Below are positions 1-5,206 of a stretch of DNA of 8,985 bases, one piece after another. The stretch is from Firmicutes bacterium UBA1065 (GTDB lineage Bacteria > Bacillota > Clostridia > Tissierellales > Sedimentibacteraceae). Every line of letters starts with the position of its first letter. Positions within the stretch are counted from its first letter, which is position 1. The stretch lies in the NCBI GenBank assembly GCA_002316225.1, contig DCDC01000200.1, positions 1 to 8,985 on the forward strand, given 5' to 3'. The notes below the pieces were generated by a model. That model saw nothing but the letters and a program-made list of their open reading frames with translations. It had not been told where the DNA came from and searched no databases. Position numbers and translations under genes: made by a program.

Positions 1-1
1 A

Positions 2-1018
2 TTGGTGATGACCCTTGTTTTTACCGGATGCGCTTCAACCACGCAAGGGAATAAACCTGCGGAAGGGAACAAGCCCGCAGAAGAAAACAAACCCGCGGAA
101 GAAAACAAGCCTGCGGAAACAAATGAACCGGAAAAGTTCCTGATAGGTATTTCCCAGCTTGTGCAGCATCCTGCCCTGGATGCATCCAGACAGGGATTCA
201 TAGATGAAATGGAAAAATTGGGAGTCGAGGTTGAATATATCGACCAGAATGCCCAGGCGGACATAAGCAACGCGCAAATGATTGCCGAGAAATTTGTCAA
301 GGATGGGGTGGACTTAATATTTACCATAGCAACCCTCACAACCCAGGCAGCAAAAAAAGCAATTGAAGGAACAGACATACCCTTAGTGTTCACCGCAGTT
401 ACAGACCCTGTCTTTTCCGAACTGGTACCGGCACTGGACCAAACAGACAATAATATTACGGGAGTTGTGGATGCCGCCCCCATAAAAGAAAACTTGGAGT
501 TGTTCAAAGCCTTAAAGGAAGATATTAAAGCAGTGGGAATCATTTATAACATAGGGGAATCCAACTCGGAAGTTCAGGTTCAGCAGACCAGGGATATTGC
601 TCAAGATCTGGGTCTGACCATAGAAACGGTGGGGATAACTTCCATAAACGACATTCCTCAAGCCATTGATACAATTTCCAGGAAGGTTGAGGGTCTCTAT
701 ATAATTACGGACAACATGGTGGCATCGGCCATGGAGCTGGTTGCCAAGCTGGCAGGAGACAATAAACTTTTGACCGTATCGGCGGACGGCAGCCATGTAG
801 ACCAGGGTATACTGGTATCAAAGGGAATAAGCTACTATGCCATAGGGCAGGAATCTGCAAGGATAGCAAAACGAATTTTGGTAGACAAGATTGATGTTGC
901 AGACATACCTGTTCAATCATCCTCTGATTTGGAGAAAAAGGTAAATTTAAAGACAGCGGAAGCCTTAGGATTTAATAAGGACCACAAAGCATTTGAAGGA
1001 GCAATATTCGTAGAATGA
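2..1018 (+). CDS. ABC transporter substrate-binding lipoprotein, TrpX-like, 5' partial
   Basis: Extracytoplasmic solute receptor of an ABC importer, expected to sit on the outer face of the membrane by a lipid anchor. The frame is open at the left edge. The visible start (TTG/GTG/ATG at 2-10) lies inside the hydrophobic part of a signal peptide, so the true start is upstream. A lipobox-like FTGC places the lipidated Cys at residue 10 of the visible part. Residues 16-44 form a charged linker of NKPAE repeats. From about residue 45 (FLIGISQLVQHPALD) the sequence looks like the ABC_sub_bind family (PF04392), which includes TrpX of streptococcal Trp/Tyr-linked transporters. It ends in ATGA overlapping the permease start, so the genes are translationally coupled. 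The substrate cannot be read from the sequence; aromatic amino acids are a family-based guess. Any T-box or promoter would lie outside the window. Confidence 0.9.
   Translation: MVMTLVFTGCASTTQGNKPAEGNKPAEENKPAEENKPAETNEPEKFLIGISQLVQHPALDASRQGFIDEMEKLGVEVEYIDQNAQADISNAQMIAEKFVKDGVDLIFTIATLTTQAAKKAIEGTDIPLVFTAVTDPVFSELVPALDQTDNNITGVVDAAPIKENLELFKALKEDIKAVGIIYNIGESNSEVQVQQTRDIAQDLGLTIETVGITSINDIPQAIDTISRKVEGLYIITDNMVASAMELVAKLAGDNKLLTVSADGSHVDQGILVSKGISYYAIGQESARIAKRILVDKIDVADIPVQSSSDLEKKVNLKTAEALGFNKDHKAFEGAIFVE
50..133 (+). repeat. 18-bp in-frame tandem repeat encoding NKPAEx linker
   Basis: Four full 18-bp units (50-67, 68-85, 86-103, 104-121) of the form AAYAARCCYGCRGAARNR, plus a partial fifth (122-133), encode NKPAEG, NKPAEE, NKPAEE, NKPAET and NEPE. 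They form the hydrophilic tether between the lipidated Cys and the binding domain. Units differ mostly at third codon positions. Because the unit is a multiple of three, a change in copy number by slippage would alter tether length without a frameshift. Confidence 0.9.
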
Positions 1019-1893
1019 ACACATTAATACTTACATCAATTGAACAAGGTTTAATATTCTCCGTACTGGCAATTGGGGTGACAATAACATTTAAAATACT
1101 GGATTTTGCGGATATGTCCGTAGAAGGAACATTTCCATTTGGAGCCTTCCTTTTTGCTAAGCTGATCAGCGGTGGATTTTCCCCCCTGATCAGCACCCTC
1201 TTGTCCTTTACCTTCGGGACCCTGGCAGGACTCTTAACCTATACCCTGAATATCAAGTTAAGAATCAAAGCCCTGCTGTCAGGAATACTAACGGCAACAA
1301 TGCTGTATACCATAAACTTGAGACTTAACGGGAAATCCAACATGGGGCTCTTCAGCTATCCTTCCATATATGAAGGCCATGAGCCCGTTATAGTTCTCAT
1401 CCTCATAATATTGGCGGTAAAAATGCTGATGGATGCATTTTTAAAAACAGAAGTGGGGTATTTGCTGATAGCTACCGGAGACAATGAAACCTTGGTTAAA
1501 TCCCTGGGGGAGGATTCAAACAAGTATAAATTGATAGGATTAATGATTTCAAACGGATTGGTAGCCTTGAGTGGGGCATTGATGGCACAATATCAGGGTT
1601 TTGCGGAAATAACCATGGGAACGGGAATCATAGTGGTAGGAATTGCATCTATTATCGTGGGGGATACCATACTGAGGAGAAATAAACTTTTAAAAGCTAC
1701 AACCAGGGCAATAATGGGAGCCTTAATATACAAATTCATCGGAGCCCTTGCAATTGATTTAGGCCTTGCGCCTACAGACCTTAAAGCAATAAATGCAATA
1801 ATAGTGATAATCTTTTTAACCTATAATACATTCAACCCTCTAAAAATAAAAAAAGCTGATGAATATAAAGTCGTGGAGGAAGCAAAATGCTAA
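1015..1893 (+). CDS. ABC transporter permease, TrpY/LivH-like
   Basis: Integral membrane permease partner of the upstream binding protein and downstream ATPase (292 aa). By eye there are about eight or nine hydrophobic segments, for example around residues 8-28, 53-75, 122-140, 172-192, 200-216 and 258-275. The part around residues 155-217 (GDNETLVKSLG..., then GLVALSGALMAQYQGFAEITMGTG in two blocks) resembles the BPD_transp_2 (PF02653) permeases that accompany TrpX-type receptors. The ATG overlaps the preceding TGA (ATGA at 1015-1018). An AAGGAG at 996-1001 is rather far upstream, so translation is probably helped by coupling. The 3' end overlaps the ATPase gene by seven bases. The substrate is unknown. 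Confidence 0.88.
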   Translation: MNTLILTSIEQGLIFSVLAIGVTITFKILDFADMSVEGTFPFGAFLFAKLISGGFSPLISTLLSFTFGTLAGLLTYTLNIKLRIKALLSGILTATMLYTINLRLNGKSNMGLFSYPSIYEGHEPVIVLILIILAVKMLMDAFLKTEVGYLLIATGDNETLVKSLGEDSNKYKLIGLMISNGLVALSGALMAQYQGFAEITMGTGIIVVGIASIIVGDTILRRNKLLKATTRAIMGALIYKFIGALAIDLGLAPTDLKAINAIIVIIFLTYNTFNPLKIKKADEYKVVEEAKC

Positions 1894-2663
1894 ATATAAT
1901 AAATTTGACGAAAACTTTCAATCCGGGTACAAGTTACGAATTAAGGATATTCAATGATTTCAATCTTCACATAAACAAGGGTGAATGTACGGGAATATTA
2001 GGTGCCAACGGGTGCGGGAAAACCACCCTCTTCAATATAATCAGCGGAGTACTCAGGCAGGAAAAGGGAACTGTAAGCCTGAACGGTAAAATCATTGATA
2101 ACCTGAAGGAAAACGAAAGGGCCCGCTTTATAGGCAGGGTCCACCAAAATCCTTCGGCAGGGGTGTCCCCGTCTCTTACTATATTGGAAAACATAAGCCT
2201 GTCGGACAAAAAGTGCCAGAAATTTACACTGAGAAAGTTGATAAATAAGCAGAAGATAGAAAGCTACAGGGAAATTTTGAAAACCCTTGACTTAGGGCTT
2301 GAAAACAAGCTCAATACCGAGGTTAAATATCTTTCGGGAGGACAAAGGCAGTCCTTGTCCCTCCTTATGGCAACCATGAACAAACCTGAGCTTCTTTTGC
2401 TGGATGAACACACGGCAGCCCTGGACCCTAAAACTTCAAGGCTGGTGATGGAAAAAACCCAGGAGCTCATTAAATCATATAATATTACAACCATGATGAT
2501 ATCCCATAACGTAAGGGACGCGGTCAAGTATTCGGACAGGATAATCATGCTTGACAAGGGAGAAATAATACTGGATGTAAGAAGCGGCCAGATAACTGAA
2601 AAGGAATTGCTGAACATTTACAATTCGAGAAATTACGGGAGTCCCTTGCAGGAAGCGGTATGA
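1887..2663 (+). CDS. ABC transporter ATP-binding protein, TrpZ-like
   Basis: Cytoplasmic ATPase that powers the importer (258 aa, normal length). Motifs in order: Walker A GANGCGKT (39-46), Q-loop Gln at about 87 (HQNPS), signature LSGGQRQ (149-155), Walker B LLLLDEH with catalytic Glu174, D-loop AALD (177-180) and switch His207 (MISHN). All are intact, so an active ATPase is expected. The RBS GGAGGA (1875-1880) lies inside the permease gene, six bases before the ATG. It is the last gene of the cassette: the stop is followed directly by a palindromic repeat and then a terminator at 2765-2791. Confidence 0.93.
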   Translation: MLNIINLTKTFNPGTSYELRIFNDFNLHINKGECTGILGANGCGKTTLFNIISGVLRQEKGTVSLNGKIIDNLKENERARFIGRVHQNPSAGVSPSLTILENISLSDKKCQKFTLRKLINKQKIESYREILKTLDLGLENKLNTEVKYLSGGQRQSLSLLMATMNKPELLLLDEHTAALDPKTSRLVMEKTQELIKSYNITTMMISHNVRDAVKYSDRIIMLDKGEIILDVRSGQITEKELLNIYNSRNYGSPLQEAV

Positions 2664-2747
2664 TGAAGAATAATAAAAATATCCGCTCACGGTTACGGCC
2701 GTTGTCGTGACCTGCAAATGTTCGCTTGATATTTTTATTATTCTTCA
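2664..2747. repeat. Nested palindromic repeat element (copy 1)
   Basis: Perfect 20-bp inverted arms (2664-2683 and 2728-2747), rich in A+T, enclose 44 bp. Inside, off centre, is a second imperfect palindrome at 2687-2710: TCACG pairs with CGTGA around ACGGCCGT (2695-2702). The left arm begins at the base after the ATPase stop codon, so the element would form the start of the operon's 3' UTR. Both halves recur near the right end of the window (8870-8896 and 8931-8968), which marks this as a dispersed repeat rather than a one-off hairpin. No ORF or transposase is present. It could be a REP/MITE-like element or an RNA-stabilising 3' hairpin. Confidence 0.85.
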
Positions 2748-2764
2748 AAAGGAAACAATAATAT

Positions 2765-2791
2765 GGGGGAAATATACTCCTCCTTTTTTTT
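2765..2791 (+). terminator. Rho-independent terminator of the ABC operon
   Basis: GGGGGA (2765-2770) pairs with TCCTCC (2778-2783), with one G-T wobble and a 7-nt loop, followed at once by eight T residues (2784-2791). The stem is short but GC-rich, and the U-tract is perfect. It lies 100 bases past the ATPase stop and before the next promoter, fitting the end of the importer operon. Confidence 0.75.
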
Positions 2792-2842
2792 GCCCGGCTG
2801 GCGGGTACTGATATTGCTTTTGCCCTTTGACACCAGGGAATA

Positions 2843-2871
2843 GTGACATTGACCGTCTGATATGCTATAAT
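2843..2871 (+). promoter_or_regulatory. SigA-type extended -10 promoter for the small lipoprotein gene
   Basis: GTGACA (2843-2848, five of six to TTGACA), a 17-base spacer, and TATAAT (2866-2871) preceded by TGC, giving a perfect extended -10. Transcription would start around 2878, leaving a leader of about 65 nt before the ATG at 2945. The Crp/Fnr-type gene at 3358 may be read from the same promoter, since none is evident in the 35-base gap between the two genes. Confidence 0.7.
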
Positions 2872-2944
2872 TGCATTGAAGTTGAAACAATTTTCCGAAT
2901 ATGCGTCTATAGAGAGAAACATAATACAGACAGAGGTAATTTAA

Positions 2945-3322
2945 ATGAGAAAATACATAGCAATAGTTTTAGTATTGGTATATGTCCTGGCCCTGAACGG
3001 CTGTTCCGATATGAATACTCTACCTGTTCCTCCACCTGCTCCTGCCCCTGGTCCCGGGCAGTTAACTCTTGATAAAGTACTTGAGTTGTCTGCAAAGGGT
3101 GAAAAACTGACTTGGGCTGATTTTGAGGAGTATGCTTATGAGGATATTGGCTCCGGCTTGCATATCTATTGTTATGACATTGACGAAAACTTCTATTTAC
3201 TGATTGGTGGAAATCCGCAATTTGAGCCTGTGTATATCCGCCTTGTTTCAAAGGCAGACCAAGATAACTACATTGACATAAGAAGAGAAAATGTTAAGGC
3301 TTTTATTGAGCGTTCAGTGTAA
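2945..3322 (+). CDS. Small putative lipoprotein of unknown function
   Basis: 125 aa. The N-terminus MRKYIAIVLVLVYVLALNGC is a typical lipoprotein signal peptide with lipobox LNGC and Cys20 as the lipidation site. A proline-rich tether (about residues 27-38, PVPPPAPAPGPG) leads to an acidic C-terminal domain of about 85 residues starting LTLDKVLELS. That domain contains WADFEEYAYEDIGSG and a likely beta-rich stretch, and resembles short uncharacterised domains I associate with clostridial proteins, but I cannot name the family. RBS AGAGG (2932-2936) is eight bases before the ATG, and a good promoter sits upstream. It is expected on the outer membrane-facing surface. No catalytic motif is visible. 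Confidence 0.85.
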   Translation: MRKYIAIVLVLVYVLALNGCSDMNTLPVPPPAPAPGPGQLTLDKVLELSAKGEKLTWADFEEYAYEDIGSGLHIYCYDIDENFYLLIGGNPQFEPVYIRLVSKADQDNYIDIRRENVKAFIERSV

Positions 3323-3345
3323 AGGAAAAGATAAAGATATTGGGC

Positions 3346-3351
3346 AGGAGG
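3346..3351 (+). promoter_or_regulatory. RBS fixing the start of the Crp/Fnr-type gene
   Basis: A perfect AGGAGG six bases upstream of ATG 3358. It decides against the in-frame TTG at 3340, which would add six residues (MGRRHS) and has no Shine-Dalgarno sequence at a useful distance. Confidence 0.85.
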
Positions 3352-3357
3352 CATTCT

Positions 3358-4047
3358 ATGGAAAATATTGAAAAAGAAATCAGGAACAACCCCCTCTTTA
3401 GAAACATGAAGGAAGACGAAATAATATCTGTTCTTAAATGCGGTTTTGCCACTGTGGAAAACTACGCAGACAATCAGCTAATATTTGAAAGGGACCAAAA
3501 AGTAAGCCAACTGGGTATCGTAATTGAGGGTATCTTGAATTTGGTATCTCAGAAATACGACGGCAACAGGGTTATAGTAACAAGCTTGGAGAAAAATGAT
3601 TTATTCGGAGAAGCCTTGATTTATGCCTCCGAAGGGACATCTCCCTATGACCTGGTAAGCTCCGGCAAGAGCAAGGTACTCCTGATACCCTACAGGATAT
3701 TTTCCGGTATGTGCCATAAGAACTGCAGCTACCACAATCAGCTGATTAAGAACATGCTTACCATTTTATCGGATAAGATAGTCATGCTCAACAAAAAAAT
3801 GAATATTTTAAACGCCCAATCCCTGAAAGGAAGGATTGCGGTATACCTTCTGTCCCTCCAGAAAAATACAAAGAGAAAGGTTTTTAACCTGCCCATGAAC
3901 AGGCAGGAATTTGCCGATTTTTTGAATGTTAAAAGGCCATCCCTGTCCAGGGAACTTTCCAATATGCAGAAGGAGGGTATCATTGAAGTTTACCGGTCCA
4001 GCATCAAAATATTGGACATGGACAGGCTGAGGGAATTGGCAGATTAA
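3358..4047 (+). CDS. Crp/Fnr-family transcriptional regulator
   Basis: 229 aa, normal length for the family. Residues about 10-115 form a cyclic-nucleotide-binding-like beta roll (NPLFRNMKEDEI, then GIVIEGILNLV, then DLFGEALIY). Residues about 125-155 form the dimerisation helix. Residues about 155-227 form a winged helix-turn-helix with NRQEFADFLNVKRPSLSREL (181-200), whose recognition helix begins near Arg193. The pocket lacks the Arg-Ser/Thr pair that binds cAMP in CRP (here around GTSPYDLVS, 93-101). There is no Fnr-type four-Cys cluster; only Cys28 and Cys119-x3-Cys123 are seen. The effector is therefore unknown. It may be cotranscribed with the lipoprotein gene 35 bases upstream. Targets cannot be read from the window. 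Confidence 0.9.
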   Translation: MENIEKEIRNNPLFRNMKEDEIISVLKCGFATVENYADNQLIFERDQKVSQLGIVIEGILNLVSQKYDGNRVIVTSLEKNDLFGEALIYASEGTSPYDLVSSGKSKVLLIPYRIFSGMCHKNCSYHNQLIKNMLTILSDKIVMLNKKMNILNAQSLKGRIAVYLLSLQKNTKRKVFNLPMNRQEFADFLNVKRPSLSRELSNMQKEGIIEVYRSSIKILDMDRLRELAD

Positions 4048-4060
4048 TTTTGCTATTATG

Positions 4061-4089
4061 TTGAAGAGAAGAATTTTCTGTGTTAAAAT
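4061..4089 (+). promoter_or_regulatory. Putative SigA promoter for the yhaO/yhaN-like pair
   Basis: TTGAAG (4061-4066, four of six to TTGACA), a 17-base spacer, then TAAAAT (4084-4089, five of six) preceded by TGT, an extended -10. It lies just after the Crp/Fnr-type stop codon and about 30 bases before ATG 4120. This suggests the repair-type pair can be expressed independently of the regulator gene upstream. Confidence 0.55.
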
Positions 4090-4119
4090 ATTTGTATTCA
4101 TGGAAACCAAGGAGCTCTT

Positions 4120-5205
4120 ATGAAAATTACATTTATACATACATCCGACTTGCATTTAGGGAAAAAATTTGATATTAGCAACTTCTCTTTAAAGGAAAGA
4201 CAAAAGAGAAGACAGGAATTATGGGATACATTTGAAGAAATAATCAGAACAGCCAAAATCCGGGAAGCCGGGTATTTATTCATAGCAGGCGACATGACTG
4301 AGGGAGACTATATCAGCTATAAAGAGCTGAACAAGATCTCCGAAAAATTCAGCTCCATACCCGATACAAAGGTCATCATCACCTGCGGTCAAGGGGACCC
4401 CTGCAACATCAACAACATGTATGAATACATAGAATGGCCTGATAACGTATACATCATAAAAAATACCGATACAGTCGAGAAACTTTATTTCCCCCAGGAT
4501 AACCTGTGCATCTGTTCAATAAGCTGGGACAACCATGAAAGAAACGAGAAAAGCCAGTCCATTTATGACCTGTCGGTTGATGAAAGCAAAATAAACGTCC
4601 TCATGCTTCACAGCCATATTGATTCAAACGATAGACTGCCCATTAACATTGATATGATAAAAAACAAGTTTGATTACTGCCCCTTTGGAGGAAGCCATAA
4701 CTTCCGGCAAATATCCGGTAATATTGCCTACTGCGGCACACCAGAGCCCCTCTCCTTTGAAGAGGAAGGAGACCATGGGATAATTTGTGGAACTTTGGAG
4801 AAAAAGAAGGCGGAGTATTCCTTCCTCCCTCTGGCCAAAAGAAAATTCATAACCAGAAGGATTGAGCTTAACCTTTCACACACTTTTAACAAAATACTGG
4901 ACTTGATAAAGTTTTCAGGTGATATGTTTTCCAATACCAAGGACTATGTCCGCATAGAGCTGACGGGAGAAGTAAACCCTGATATTTCAATGGATGAAAT
5001 AGAACTCGAAGCCAGGCAGTTTTTTTATTATATTGAATTTGAGCACAATTACCTTTATGAAACCGAAGGCAGGAATTATGAAGGCAATGAATACAATATA
5101 ATAGAAAGCTACAAGCACCAGTTTGATAATTCCGGCGATAAAATCCAGCAGCAGGCATTTAAGCTGGGACTTGAAGTTCTCAGGAAAGAAAAGGTGGTAA
5201 AATAA
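4120..5205 (+). CDS. SbcD/Mre11/YhaO-like metallophosphoesterase with degenerate active site
   Basis: 361 aa; RBS AAGGAG (4109-4114) is five bases before the ATG. It resembles the calcineurin-like nuclease subunit of Mre11/Rad50-type complexes in the form paired with YhaN-like ATPases in Clostridia (ELWDTFEEII, FIAGDM, EWPDNVYI, SWDNHE, YCGTPEPLSFEEEGDHGII are all in register with that family). Motif I D10-L-H12 and motif II G57-D58 are present. Motif III, normally GNHD, reads GQGD (90-93), losing the metal-binding Asn and the catalytic His. His164 (LMLH) is kept. The final motif, normally GHxH, reads GGSH (190-193), losing the first His and keeping His193. By the Mre11 scheme, site 1 ligands (D10, H12, D58, H193) remain, whereas site 2 loses Asn and His. 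It is probably a pseudo-nuclease or has altered activity. The stop is one base before the ATPase start, so the two are coupled. Confidence 0.9.
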   Translation: MKITFIHTSDLHLGKKFDISNFSLKERQKRRQELWDTFEEIIRTAKIREAGYLFIAGDMTEGDYISYKELNKISEKFSSIPDTKVIITCGQGDPCNINNMYEYIEWPDNVYIIKNTDTVEKLYFPQDNLCICSISWDNHERNEKSQSIYDLSVDESKINVLMLHSHIDSNDRLPINIDMIKNKFDYCPFGGSHNFRQISGNIAYCGTPEPLSFEEEGDHGIICGTLEKKKAEYSFLPLAKRKFITRRIELNLSHTFNKILDLIKFSGDMFSNTKDYVRIELTGEVNPDISMDEIELEARQFFYYIEFEHNYLYETEGRNYEGNEYNIIESYKHQFDNSGDKIQQQAFKLGLEVLRKEKVVK

Positions 5206-5206
5206 C

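Noticed and set aside
2664..2747. Copy 1 of the repeat as the operon terminator itself or as an integron attC-like site
   Set aside because: No T-run follows the right arm and a better terminator lies at 2765-2791; no integrase, gene cassette or attC core sites are visible.
2792..2806. Second hairpin GCCCG/CGGGT after the terminator
   Set aside because: Five-bp stem ending in a wobble, without a following T-run; probably incidental.
2827..3072. Open frame of 81 codons on the + strand overlapping the small lipoprotein start
   Set aside because: It starts upstream of the promoter -10 and RBS, has no Shine-Dalgarno sequence, and covers the lipoprotein signal peptide region in another frame; the lipoprotein frame has all expected signals.
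3340..3357. TTG start adding six residues to the Crp/Fnr-type protein
   Set aside because: The perfect AGGAGG at 3346-3351 would lie inside the coding part and points to ATG 3358.
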